Assembly (NCBI GenBank): GCA_029582155.1
Contig: CM055899.1
Coordinates: forward strand, 79,387,219-79,451,218
Reading direction: 5' to 3'
DNA: 64,000 nt
DNA from: Panopea generosa
Taxonomy: Eukaryota > Mollusca > Bivalvia > Adapedonta > Hiatellidae
A model generated the notes under the pieces. It was not told the origin of the DNA, made no database searches, and worked only from the letters and a program-made list of their open reading frames with translations. Positions 12,146 to 24,815 of the stretch are shown here, piece by piece; the first letter of the stretch is position 1, and every line of letters starts with the position of its first letter. The position numbers and the translations under genes are program-made.

Positions 12146-13180
12146 CACAGGAGTTTGTATCGCTGTAGGAGATTTAGTGTTGGGGTTGACTGCTGCTCAT
12201 AAAAGTTCGCAAGTCTTCCAGTCGTGTAAGGGTATATCAAACAATGTTCAACCTCGCCAAGGTTTTTCCCAAAACCTGCTATGATATTTTTTTTCATCTA
12301 GGCATAGTTTATATGACTTTTTTCATACCCGGACACTGTTGCAACTGCATCAAGGTATGAGTTTATCATGCCAGGTGTTTCACAATCTATTGAGAAACGT
12401 TGTTTTTCCTCTCTCAACATTTTGATATCTGGGCAAGCAAAATTGATCCTGGATGCGTCTAAAACAAGATTTTCTCTTGAATCAACTTATCTATTAGCTG
12501 ATAACCCTTTGCTTTTTGTAGCCTCCCGTGAGCCTGATAAATTTTCCATGAAAAAATGACAACCCAGTCGACCAAAACTGTTAAACATGTGCATTTAAGC
12601 GCATGGCTACTCATTTCCGACGTGACTGAATTTCACAACATCAAGAAATAATTGCGCTGCAATATGTTCAACATCGAATGTTCCTTCCGAGACCATGTCG
12701 AAAAAAAGCAGTCCATTCTTGAAACCTGCCGTGTGCTCTCAAATGCTCAGTCACAGACGGAAGCAATTATTGCCTGAAATCCAATAATTTCTATAGTTAC
12801 TGGACTATTTGCGATATATTTCTTAACATCAGCCATAGGTGGTAAATAATTTTTATCAGTAGTACTGATGTTTCCGATGGCACCATTTCCAGACGAACAC
12901 GATTGATATGTATGTGCATTTAGGCCGCCAGTATCACTGTTGGCACAAGTAGAGCATATGTTTGAATATTGGTCCAAGTCTATAGATTTGTCACTTTCAT
13001 TTGTACAATCATCAGAACGTTCTGAATGTATTTCTGAAAACAGTTGTTTATAAACGCTGTTTGTCGGTGTATTAATCTTTTGAAGCTTGCGCACAGGGCT
13101 TTCGGTAGAATTTATTAACGGAATCTGTAGCTTCCCAGTGTCTGGATCAAATGTAACATTTGTACAGTGTTGCACTATTC
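12100..13180 (-). pseudogene. Unrecognised protein-coding remnant, probably a multicopy element
   Basis: An open frame at 12747-13175 (-) encodes 142 residues starting MQHCTNVTFDPDTGKLQIPL, with several paired cysteines (ICSTCANSD, SCSSGNG). Further along the same strand, stretches such as LVLDASRINFACPDIKMLRE and FGKNLGEVEHC look like pieces of one protein, but no single frame spans them. I cannot name the family. It could be part of a DNA transposon or a repeated host gene; the neighbouring debris favours a mobile origin. Confidence 0.35.
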
Positions 13181-14225
13181 TGCAATGTTAAAAAGGTCGA
13201 AACATAGTCCGTAACATTGAAATAAGGCTCGACGCGCCTCAGTTACCCTGTCGTCACAAACCTGTGATATTTTAAAAATCAGAATTTCAATTTAACGAAT
13301 GAATGCGTGTTCTGGCATGACCAACACTTAGCAATAAAAGTGTCTATATTTATTATCATCATATTGGTTGTGATTGGATGTGGTATTTGAGTGAATTATG
13401 AACATATATAAGAAAATGTCTAATGACGGATAAATGGAACTAATTTGCTAAAACTTGAAGAAATAATAATATTCAGAGAATCAATTTGGTCGCTGTTTAC
13501 TCATAATGTATTGCATTGCTCCCAAATAAAAACATATACTTAATATGTATGGATTATTTACCATGTTCAAAACATCTGTGGTGATGTTCCCGCTATCGTC
13601 TAGAAACTGTGACAAAATTGACAAAAACAGTTATACTGTCTACGTGAATCTGTGACAAACTTTCGACGCGAATCACTCTACGTTGTGACAGAGTTCCCTG
13701 ACCGTGATAATAATAAAAAATAAAAACCGCAGATACAGACTGAATATGTATTGCATTATAATATCGTGGCTACATTGAGAGTGCCCGGGTTGTAATTGTA
13801 CTGGTACTCTGGACAGTCGAGATTGTGTCTCAGCAGGTTCCCGTTGCCGCCATTGAGCACACCTTGAATGATGTCGGTGGATCGACGCTAGTGCTTACTA
13901 GCAGTGAACACACCCTGGATATGGCAAGTGCTGTTCTGCGTTCAGCACCGTTATACAGCAAACACGTTTACTGCCTGGTTCCCTAAAATTCACACGTACT
14001 GCGAGCTAATATGAGAGTCAGTGACTAGGTAAATATGTTAGTTAACGCTATCAAACGTCTAACAGAACTGAACCCAGCCCTTGTTTATATTCCAGTTAGT
14101 ACACGTTGCTCCTTTATTAGAAAAAATGCCTTCATTTTAGATATGTAGTTACAACATATATGTAGCATACTATAATTGTACGCTTAGAGATAACAGATAT
14201 GTAGCATAACATAAGTGTACGCTTA
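13181..14225. other. Intergenic, no gene; repeat segment at 14022-14093
   Basis: Nothing coding is seen. 14022-14093 repeats the segment at 28-84, and about 13935-13970 carries part of the same motif inverted (CTGCGTTCAGCACCG). A 34-base stretch with GTACGCTTAGAG is duplicated at about 14150-14228. Confidence 0.4.
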
Positions 14226-14510
14226 GAGGCACTGCTAACTATACATTTACTTTTGTTTGTATTTGCATTTCGTCTGTACCGATTGAGGTAAACAATTTAG
14301 TATTAAATATCAGATATTGTATATTATAGTTAATAAATTTCACCCTGAAACAGTTAATACTTTTTAATATTACATATTAGTTTTGCGTGCTGCATTGACT
14401 TCAGAAAATGTGACTTTTTTACCTCGTTAAGTTTTATTCCATTGTTTAAAAAGTATAAATGTTTCTTGGAGAAAATTCACAAAAGGTAAATGTATAGTTA
14501 GCAGTGTCCC
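14226..14510. mobile_element. MITE with about 25-bp terminal inverted repeats
   Basis: ACTGCTAACTATACATTTAC at 14231-14250 is matched in inverse by GTAAATGTATAGTTAGCAGT at 14486-14505. The interior is AT-rich and non-coding. The superfamily is not clear from the ends, and no clean target-site duplication is visible. Confidence 0.75.
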
Positions 14511-14957
14511 TGAGTGAACATATTTTAGTTGACTTTGCTGTTTGAAGTAACACATATGTGAAGAGATTGTTTATAGGTCAAATTTAAGCAAAACTTTGTT
14601 GAGGGCCAGTATAGAGTTCCGCAATCGCGCTATGTGAAATCAATCAATCAATACATAATTATCTGTTATTGTCATATACAAATTTCACTAACGCTACTCA
14701 ATATTTTGAAGAAGATATTGGAAATTGAACAGTGGCAGGTTAGCTGTTCCGTTCAGTATATAAACGCATCATAATACGTACAATTCATATATACAGAAGA
14801 AGTGACAATGTCTTTAATCGGTAAGTAGTATAACACTGGTGGCGTGGTACGTATGTTTTGTTGATGTATACATTATATGATAAAACACTATTCTTAATTC
14901 CTCAAATAATCGAGTCAAATTTAGACTGTACCCTGTTCTGATTTCATAATATATTTA

Positions 14958-15185
14958 GACCGCGGCGTGTCTAGTGGTAGAGCGTCCGCCTCGCATGTGG
15001 AAGGTCGTGGGTTCAATCCCCGGCCGGGTCATACCAAAGACTTTAAAAATGGTACTAGAAGCTTCCTCGCTTGACGCTCAGCATTTAGAGGAGAGTTCTA
15101 GGTCTGGTTGGCCCGGTGTCAGTATAATGTGACTGGATGGTGTATCATACCATGTGTCTGCGGCATGATACTCCAGTGTGACTGT
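14958..15185 (+). repeat. SINE family B, copy 2
   Basis: The same head (GACCGCGGCGTGTCTAGTGG, GGGTTCAATCCCC) and body (CTCGCTTGACGCTCAGCATT) as the minus copy at 10269-10595, but cut short near CTCCAGTGTGACTG. The tRNA-like head is well preserved but belongs to the SINE. Confidence 0.82.
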
Positions 15186-15889
15186 ATACTTATTCTAAAA
15201 TATCACTTACAATAGTGTGATACTGTGCTAAGTTATTGTGTATTTTTATGTGCGGATACATTCCTGCAATTGAAAAAAAATACATCTTAAACGATTCTAT
15301 GTGAAAATGTAATTCTACCGTGGAAATCCTATATCTTATTTTATAAAGAACAAAGAACAAAATTCAACTGTGTAGTGAGGCCTGAAGGAATGCATTCAAA
15401 AATATTTTCCACATTCTAAAATCTTGAGATAAAAAAAAGGCATACTGCCTTTAAAGATATGATAATCGTTCATTAGATAATAAACAAACGACACCCTACT
15501 AGGTGAACATGAGGTACTTCCTGGTATAATGATCCTCCTCACCGAGGTACATGTGATATAGATAAAAAGAATACAAAACTTTGTACCGCAATGATTTATA
15601 GATAACTGACAACACGTAAGGACAAAAATAAAAAGGTAAAAAGTACACTATATAACTTGTCATCAATTTCCTAAATAAAATTCCACGGTGTCAGATTTAT
15701 CAAGATCTGACACAGGGACAACTAATTTGAGATATTCGTAAACCAACAACTGCTGCATTGATCAACGGAAGTGCAATCATATAACTAGTTAAATGTAGTA
15801 CATTTAAATGAGACAAAGATTTACACACATATGTTAGTTTTAATGTATTGATAAGATTTCTCCACAACAGGGCAGTTTTATTTCATTAA
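15186..15889. other. Intergenic AT-rich sequence, no gene seen
   Basis: No open frame, RNA gene or repeat is recognised in this stretch. Confidence 0.5.
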
Positions 15890-16215
15890 AAGGGAGTCTG
15901 TCAGGGAAAAAACGCTATAAATGTTTAAAAAATATAACTTTTTTTTAAAATGGATAAAAAACATCTCAGTATCATCTAATGGTTTGTTTTATTAAACCCA
16001 CTGGAACGTGACTAAATCAATGTTGCAATCGGAGTGGAAACTTGAAACGAAATCTCAATTCTACAATAAGACCGCACTTTAATATTGTTTGACGACCTTC
16101 TCGTCGCCATTCGGATTGTTTTCTCAGATGAAACAAATTCTACAACGTGTAAACCTGTATGACAGATCAAATTGAAATAAAAAAGAAATCACGTGACTCA
16201 TTTAATGCGTCATAA
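15890..16215 (+). repeat. Unnamed dispersed repeat R1, copy 2
   Basis: Shares AAAGGGAGTCTGTCAGG, CGGAGTGG, CTTGAAACGAAATCTC and CGTCGCCATTCGGATTG with the other copies. It ends at TTAATGCGTCATAATATA and runs into an (AT)n microsatellite at 16213-16239. Confidence 0.72.
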
Positions 16216-16239
16216 TATATATATATATATATATATATA

Positions 16240-16679
16240 GGCAAGATATATTGGTTAAAAATGTTTTTAGCCAATTAAATTTTTTGAAAAATTCTGAGCT
16301 TCATTTAAACATTTTGCAGTACTGTTTATGAACCATTAATTAAAGTGTACACAAAATCAACAATGTTGCGTATACAGTATTTGGTTATGTGTATAATTGC
16401 ACACAGGGGACTAAATATTACAAAGAAGTTTTAGTTGTTGATCATATAACTGATGACAACGGTGTAGACACTAATCACACAGAATAATACACATTAACGC
16501 CGCCACGTATTCGTATGGCGACATTTTGCAACAAATTAATTAATTAATTGACTCTTAAGGAATATCTGAATATTCGGACAACATATATGAAATAATGATC
16601 TAACATGTATACCTCAACTCTAATACAAGAGCCCTCATTGCAATGTAAAAAATATATTATTCTATTTTAAAAGCAACAA
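16240..16679. other. Intergenic AT-rich sequence, no gene seen
   Basis: Nothing recognised. Confidence 0.5.
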
Positions 16680-17830
16680 CAGAGTATTGTAAATACCCAA
16701 CCGGTCATCAATAAGAACCACTGTATTAATGAATGCCCAAACGGTCTTAAATTAGCATCAAGTGTATAATATTAATACCAAAACTACCTATTTATATATC
16801 TACCTACTGACAAGGATTATACGCAGGCACAGATTCAACAGGTTTACGGCCAAGTTCAGAGAGATCATTTACGTGCACTGGGCATGACTTTCCCTGTACA
16901 CGTGACCGACTGTTTTAAATCCCCTCCGAAGGATTTGCATGTTTTCACAGTACTTTACCCGACTAAGGCACTGTGAGAGTGCGTTTGAAAAACTCCGGAT
17001 AAAACCCGGGAACCGAAGAGAGAATCCCTGGGTCTTGGGGGCAAGCATATGCTTACCACCAGTCCACCAAAACTCCAAACAATCACAACTGAGCAATAGC
17101 TAGCTTCACAGACTCAGCGTATTTGTAATACCCAAATGGTACTGTTAAAACCAAAACAACCATACATTAGCAATACCTGTATTTTATAAATACCCAAGTA
17201 GTCATAATTTATCAACAACTGTTTTTTATGAATACCTAAATTGTCATAAATTAACATTACTTGTAATAACATAAGTACCCAACGGTCATAATTAAGCAAT
17301 AACTGTATTTTAAATACCCAAATGATTCTGTTAAAACCACAATGGCCATCAATTAATTAACCAACACAAATAGCTAAACTGTACTTTCAAAGCCACGACA
17401 TCCGTAAATGACAGCTGTATAGATACCCAAATAGGTATTATTAAAGCCACAACACCCATTTTTAGCAACAACTTTCTAAATACCCAAACGTTATATTAAA
17501 GCAATACATGCAAATATAAAAGCAACAGGTATATAACAGTTATCCATAGTGAAACGGTATTAATTGAGCAGCAATTGTATTTATAAATACCCAAATTGGT
17601 ATGATAAAATCACAACAGAAATTCGTGAGCAATGCTTGTATTGTAAATACCCAAACGGTAATTTGAAAGCAACAGATGTATGGTATATATAAAAACAATC
17701 ATAACAAGTAACAATTACAAATACCAATACGGTAATTTTACAGCCAGAACGGGATAAATGAATACCCGACCGTAATTTAAAAGCAACAACTGCAAAATAA
17801 AAGCAACAATTCAATTTACGGCTAACATGA
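16680..17830. repeat. Decayed minisatellite of about 40-65 bp units
   Basis: The motif AAATACCCAAATGGT followed by AATTAGCAACAACTGTATTT recurs about 15 times with heavy divergence. An unrelated repeat interrupts it at about 16855-17075. This looks like an old array that is eroding. Confidence 0.65.
16855..17075 (-). repeat. Interspersed repeat (probably SINE) inserted in the decayed minisatellite
   Basis: GC-richer than its surroundings. The minus strand reads GGTGGTAAGCATATGCTTGC, then CTCACAGTGCCTTAGTCGGG and CATGCAAATCC. Family not identified; a tRNA-like head is possible but weak. Confidence 0.4.
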
Positions 17831-18782
17831 AATATCTCTGGCATTAAAATTCAAACACAAACACAACTTATTCATAACAACGAAAGCAACCCAGTTGACA
17901 ACTCGCATGCGGCATTTAAGATCAGTTTAAAAATGTTATTAACTTTTCTGTATGTAGTTTAACAAAGGAGAACTCAAACACAGGGACTAGTTTCAATGTA
18001 TATTCTAAATCCCTATATATAGTATATTAAAGTCCGTATTATACTATACTATATATATATCAAGGACTTGTATAGAAGGATATGAAACTTGCATCTCCTG
18101 ACTAAATGTTGATGAAATAGCACACGAAGGATTAATAATTTGCAAATTAGCCAATTCATAATTCACAGGCAACTGATTTCTTGTACTGTATCAACTGTAA
18201 GATGTATGCAATCTTAACTGTAAGTTGTATGTAATCTTAGATGTTAAAACATGTTTCACTCATGCACAAAAAGTCTTGAATTAAAGATATTGAGATCTGA
18301 AGGAAAAAATATCGTAATTTGTCGTTATTTTAGCTGCAGTGTACACAATTTGTAATCACAAGGACTTCAACAATTTTAAACATAAATTAACGGAATGGTA
18401 TTGTTTTGATGGCAATTTCATTCTGCAATGTAACTAAGAATTGTGTTCCTGGGATGAATGGAAGTTAAGATAATTGAAAACGAGATATTGCGAGATTTTG
18501 TGTGAATACGCAAGCGTTCATAAAATCCCAATCAGTTGTCTTTCCTTCTCTATATAATTCCTTGTATATATACAGTACTAGCCCCTGCCAACTTGACAAT
18601 TCTAAAAATCAGCTTGTCAATTTTATTCTATTGCATGACTCTGGTTTTACGGTTTTTGTTGATAAATCATATTGAAAAGTCCGGAAAAGCTTGCGCTGTT
18701 TTGCTCATAAAAACGATTTATATTTCCCTTTCGTGTCATTTCCAGATAAAAATATTCTTTCCGTTAATTAGGTAGATCGAAA
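17831..18782. other. Upstream region of the rabaptin-like gene, no other gene seen
   Basis: AT-rich with no supportable gene. The 79-codon frame at 18536-18775 has no recognisable features. Confidence 0.45.
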
Positions 18783-18797
18783 CGGAAGTAGATGGCG
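18783..18797 (+). promoter_or_regulatory. ETS-like and YY1-like motif pair upstream of the rabaptin start
   Basis: CGGAAGT (ETS core) is followed one base later by GATGGCG (YY1-like core), about 75 bases before the start codon and in the + orientation. This pair is typical of TATA-less housekeeping promoters, with the YY1 element close to the transcription start. The ATG inside GATGGCG opens a five-codon reading frame (ATG GCG AAT ATG TTC TGA) that would be an upstream ORF if transcription starts before it. The role is inferred from motif and position only. Confidence 0.5.
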
Positions 18798-18870
18798 AAT
18801 ATGTTCTGACGTTTTGTATCTTGTTAAAAATGTAAATATTTCAGTAGTTAGAGGTTATTCTCCAATAATA

Positions 18871-18910
18871 ATGGCAGACGGTGGTGAATTCGGCCCACTT
18901 GAAACTGCAG
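18871..18910 (+). CDS. RABEP1: Rabaptin-like exon 1 (coding part)
   Basis: Encodes [13 protein letters not shown] plus one base (phase 1), ending at a consensus donor GTAAGA. EFGPLE fits the FGxL-type motif bound by GGA and gamma-adaptin ear domains; human rabaptin-5 carries a similar DFGPLV, but in its central linker. The next in-phase exon starts at 21254. Confidence 0.75.
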
Positions 18911-21900
18911 GTAAGAGACATTTGTTTGCAACAGGTAAGATAATGAAAGTGAAGTATGGTAGTCGCTGTGTATAAAATACCTCCCCTTCAATGGCAGCGA
19001 AATATGGTCAGGTTTTCAGCTTCTGCATCAGTTTTCTTTAAATAAATGTTGCAAGTACTGCATTTTATACAATTTCTGATCAATCTAAAAAGACACACTT
19101 GAAGTATACCCGCTTCATTCACTGTATCATTAAACCAATATAATAGTTGCTTGGTTGATAAGTAGGCATAGCGCTTAATTGCTGCCGAGTCTCTTTTTCT
19201 GAGTTGAACTAGTCTGGTTATTGTTTTTTTAGAGGACCTTTAGCTAAGCCTTGTATTATTTAACCCTCTAGTGAAAGCAGCCAACACCTTGGACAAGGTG
19301 TCACAAGGAATAATATAGCATGCCTTCCATTATATTGATTGATTTGTTATCAGGTGACATACTTTGATTGACCAAAGCAGTTAACTGTTATTGTTGTATA
19401 AAATTATTTTACATCACAACCAGTGTGGTTGATACCCAAAGAAAAGTGTTAGGATTGTGGGAATAGTGCAGAATCAGTTTCTTCTGGTTCTTTAGTGTGC
19501 TCGATGTAACGCACCGTCACATGGGCCCTCAATTTAAAGTCCCATCTGAATGACTGTTAGTATTTTCAGTAGTCCAGCTCAGGGAATCAAACCTGCAACT
19601 CCAACACTAGTAGTCTCATGCTATACCGACAAAGCTAATGGGGCTGACTGACCAAACCTGCAACTCCGGCACTAGAATTCTCGTGCTCTACCGACCAAGT
19701 TAATGGGGCTGACTGACCAAACCTGCAACTCCGACACTAGAAGTCTCGTGCTCTACCGACTAAACTAATGGGGCTGACTGACCAAACCTGCAACTCCGGC
19801 ACTAGAAGTCTTGTGCTCTACCGACCAAGTTAATGGGGCTGACTGACCAAACCTGCAACTCCGACACAAGAAGTCTTGTGCTCTACCGACCAAGTTAATG
19901 GGGCTGACTGACCAAACCTGCAAGTCCGACACTAGAAGTCTCGTGCTCTACCGACTAAGTTAATGGGGCTGACTGACCAAACCTGCAACTCCTACACTAG
20001 AAGTCTTGTGCTCTACCGACCAAGCTAATGGGGCTGACTGACCAACTCGTGCTCTACCGACCAAGCTGACTGACCAAACCAGTGACTTAATTGCATTTTT
20101 ATTATATATCTCAGACCAAACCTACCCAATACCACATACTGTATAAAGTTGACATTTTGCCAGAAAATTTGAGATGTGCACAATTTCTCAGTTGATAATT
20201 TGGCCCACCATCATGAGCTATCATGTAACCTGTATAAAACACAGTCATTATACTACATATGTATAGTAACAAAAATAAGCATGTTTTAGGCAGGTTCTTG
20301 ACTTTATGTGCTGATTATCATTTATTGGCGCATGCCAAATAATCATAATCGGCCATTTCTAATGGCGTCAAATGTCGAGCAACAGCAAACGAACAACTGA
20401 CATTATTTCTGTTTCGTTTATTTCGTTCAGATTTGAAAGTTATCATAAAGAGCTTGGCATGATTTACATACATTTTAGAAATCATAGTCGAGAATCAGCA
20501 TATATATGAAAAGATGTAAATGATTGAAGACTGCATACCGATATATCCATTATCTCGTTTGAATTCCAGATTTCCTTACAGTTCTCAATTTGAATTATAT
20601 GTCATTTGAATTATTTGAACTATTAAGCCATTGTAAATGAGAGTCAGTTGTAATTACTCTACTTCAGTAATGCAACTGAACATGTGTATTAACGACATAA
20701 TTACACAACAGAGTCGGGCCGGAAGATGGTAATCAGGCCATTATTCATTTTCCAAGCTGATTATCATCTTCCAGTCTGCTAAAACTGGCATCATTTCCTT
20801 TATGAAATAAGAAATTGATGTTGCATTTTTTTTTTAATTTAAAACATATTAAAAACATATTAGTGCATAGATCTATAAGGTTCTTTTACCACTCAAACAG
20901 TCTAATTTGATCTTATTTGTCAACAATGGACTCAGTTGAAATGTCTATAAATATAAAGCTGTTGGACAAATAAGACTGTTCAGGACAAGTGGCTTTTAAA
21001 AGCAGAGCCTTATTTGATGTTTAAACTTACTTATTTTTACATTGACGGTGAAACAAGTTCATACAATTAAGTCAAATCCCGCTTGAAGTTTTTCTGGGTA
21101 GGACCAGTACTAGGCATATGAGGATAAAGTATCAAGAACCAGCCCCACCTTCACTACCCACCCCCTTGACCCACAAACCAGTCATCAGTAATATGTATAT
21201 AAGGTCCTTTATCAGCTACATGACATATATATTGGATTTGGAAATAATTTCAGAAGAGATGGAGGTTTTGAAAGCACAGCTTGCCCAACTTGAACTACGA
21301 GAAAAGGAACTGATAAAACAGAAGGAGCAAAATGAAGCTGACTTTGGACAGAAAAGGGCCCGCTTCAGGGAATTGTTCATGCAAAAAGAAGGTTTGTTAA
21401 TCAAGAACCACAGCTGTAGTCTGGTGGAGGAGGGTCCCCTATAACCATGTACAAGTTTGTGAGTTTGATTGCCGAGGCCCAGTCATTGAAAGCATTGTTA
21501 GCTCCATGCCACATTAAGATGAATTTTTAATATAATAACTTACATGTATCACAGTCATGCAAAGTAAGTAAACAACATAGTAGGTCACATTAGCTTTGCT
21601 TGTAATATGCAAGTTCATATCTCATGGCCAGGCCCGATTAGCTCAGTCATAAGCCCGTCTGACTATCAATCCAAGTGTCCTGAGTTTGAATCCTCGCCCG
21701 GCCACAATAACCGTGATGGTTGATATTCGACATTGCGTCTCATTATCATTCGTCACTCACCGCTGATTTAAGTGTGAAAGTTGTTAGATACTTTCAGAGT
21801 TGGGGTGTGCTCGAATACTGGTCAAGCTTCCAGGATACCAGGAAACAGTGGTTAGGTTAACTGATCATCTGTTAGCCCTTGATGACATAAAAATGACGCT

Positions 21901-24731
21901 TAATTTTCAATCAGTCAATCATATCTCATGAATGTTCAACAAAAAATTTCTTATATTATTGTAGCAATTTTGTCTGATTTGATTTTTTTGAAGTGTGTTA
22001 CAACAATATTGTGTTTGATCATTGTTTCTTAAACAAATACACATAACAATTAAAATAATAGGTTTCTTTTTACAGTTAACACTTCAAAAAAATAAAAAAA
22101 TTGTTGTGGGGGTTGCAAATTGGTGGTGGTTGGGCATTTATTGGGGGCATTTATTCAAGGGGAATATGTTATGGAGGTCAGTTATGTTTGGCATCCTTAA
22201 GTTAAAGATCATGGACAATACAGTAAAAGTCATGCTATTGTACATTGCCTGTTGCTTAAGGACAACAAAACCATAATAATTATGATTCTTTTTTAATCGT
22301 AAATCTCAAACAAAATTGATTTTTTAAAAACAAATTGTGCCATAAACTAAAAATGACCATTCATGAGCATACAAAATAAATCTACGTGGCATTAAAGGTG
22401 TTACATGTACATCACAGATGTAAACATATGATAGTTGGAAAGAGAAAAAACGCCCTATGGTTACATTGGGTGTATTGTGTTTTATAATCCTTCAGCTGAG
22501 CTCAAGAGTGACAAGGAAGCAAGACAAAAGTTGGAGACAAGGTTGTTAGAGACGGAAGCAGAATTAAAGGACATCAAAATGGCAGTGTCCGTATCTGAGG
22601 CCAACAAGGAGGAGGAGATAGCCAAAGTGCGTCAGCAGAGTCAACAAGAGATAGAGACCATGCAGGCACTACTCAGAGGTACTCAGAATGTTGTGGCCAT
22701 TTATTTTTTGTGTGAAAAATTGTGTGTCTCATAATATGGATCTATGTGTGTTTGTTTGACCAAACTTTTGAAAAAAACTGTTGCTGAATTTCTGTGTTCA
22801 TGCCATACTTGTTTTTTGTTTTGCTCCGATTTTAGAAAACTTATTACATATTTTTTAAATACGTGTTTGTATTTAATACTCAGGGCAGGAAACTTCCGCT
22901 CATCCACTCCCCATGATGAGGGAACATGATCAGCACAAGTGAGATATAAAATATTGACCTTCATATTTCTTCAATTTTATGTATTAAGTAAAAACTTGAG
23001 AAGGGAGGACATGTAACTTGTATAAGAAATTTCTAGCCCTGAATTATTATGCACCTATACAACATATAAAAAACTAAAACTGAAATAATATATCTGTCTA
23101 TCTATGACCAATGTACCAGGAGAAAACTTTTTGTTGCAAACAAAATTGCATAATGAGAAAAGTTGCAAGAAAATAAGGAAATTTAAGGCATTGGAGCCAA
23201 ATTTGCTCCATTGGCTCTTTAATGGTTTTTTAAAATATTTCTCTTTGTAAATATTGGTGCATATTTTTTTTTTGTCCTTTTCTGTATATGTTTTTTACAG
23301 TGAATGCTCTTACAAACAGTTGCATAATGTCCATGCATTATTTTTCTCTTCTCATAACACGCTCTCTTTCTTTAAAGCTGAGCTGAAAAGTGCACACAAT
23401 AAAAAGGTAATTTTAAAAAAAATCCAGACACCTGTCATCTGAGCTTATTTATTCCCTGTAGAATGCTGTTGGTTGGTTTAAATATTAAGTGCCGTTTTCA
23501 TGCATCGAGGCTAACAAACTAGTATATTTATCAACAAATTGAATATAAGATTATTTCAAATTGGTTTTTATTTGGAAATTTACAACAATGGTCATCTCTT
23601 CTCTTCTCTGATAAATAAGGCCTGGTTAGCTTGGTCGACAGTGCATCTCGCTATCAATCCAGGGGTCAGGAGTTGGAATCTGTGTTTGTCACTATCTCCT
23701 TATGGTTGATATACAACAATATGCATCTTATTGTCATTAATATTCACCACTGATTCAAGTAGAGAAGTTATCAGTTACTTGCTGAGATGGTGTGTTCAAG
23801 TACTGGTTTACCTTCCAGGATCCCATGAAAGAGTGGTTAAGTTAACTAATCATCCATTAGCCTTCGAGAGCATAACATGACACTAAATATTCAAACAAAC
23901 TCTCTGTGATAAAGACATTCAACAAATAGGAGGAGTTGTGAGGCATAAGTCAGCAATTGTGTACTTCTAAAAATTGGCAGAGAGGTATTGGAAATATCCC
24001 ACAAGCTAATGAGGACATTACAGAATATGAAATATTCCCTAAATCCAATAATGTATATCACCAGTAATTAATGACTCCCTATTGAATAACCCTCTCCCTT
24101 ACAGCTAGTTTGGATAAAACAATGTAAGATTATGTACAATCCATTTGACCCCCTCATCCAGAATGCATAATCCATTCACTTACCTGTTCATCCCTTATAT
24201 ACCTATTATGTGTATATACATGTATGGCAATGCTAAGATTGAATATTAACCTACCCTTTCTCTCCTAGTGATATTTAAGCGTGACAGTAGTACAGAAGAT
24301 AGAGTTAGGACAGCTCATGCCAGCGGTTGCAGGGTTTGATCCAAAGTCTGAACCGATTGCTTCTCAGTAAAGGTCGTACCCTGGAAGTGAACTCGTGAGC
24401 GATTCATTAGAGCTTTTTTTTGCAGTCGAGTTTAATTGAATTAGTTTAAAGTGATTTTAATATTTGGTTTTATTAAAAACACATATAGTACAAGTATATT
24501 TATATATTTTAACTATATATGTTTTCTTTATACAATTTTGGGAACAATGCTTGAGAGCACCCACATTTTTAATTTCCCTTCCTATCAAATATTCAGTTAC
24601 TGCTTGATTGTACATGTTTCTTCAAAAAATGGAAAAAAAATGCTTAAAAACAATTTGGATAAGATATAAATATTCTTTGCAATTTCTCATTATGGAAAGG
24701 GACAATCATTTGGTCCCAATATTGCCATCAG

Positions 24732-24815
<84 letters not shown>

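Noticed and set aside
14958-15031. A functional tRNA gene (good A and B boxes)
   Set aside because: The same head with the same non-tRNA body occurs reversed at 10269-10595, so it is a SINE promoter region.
19580-20077. A cluster of tRNA genes
   Set aside because: The units are 65 bases, lack a proper acceptor stem and are nearly identical; they are amplified SINE heads.
21118-21253. An alternative start of the rabaptin protein at 21118
   Set aside because: The 45 codons before the acceptor are unlike rabaptin, rich in Pro and hydrophobic residues, and end in a normal acceptor; exon 1 at 18871 fits the phase.
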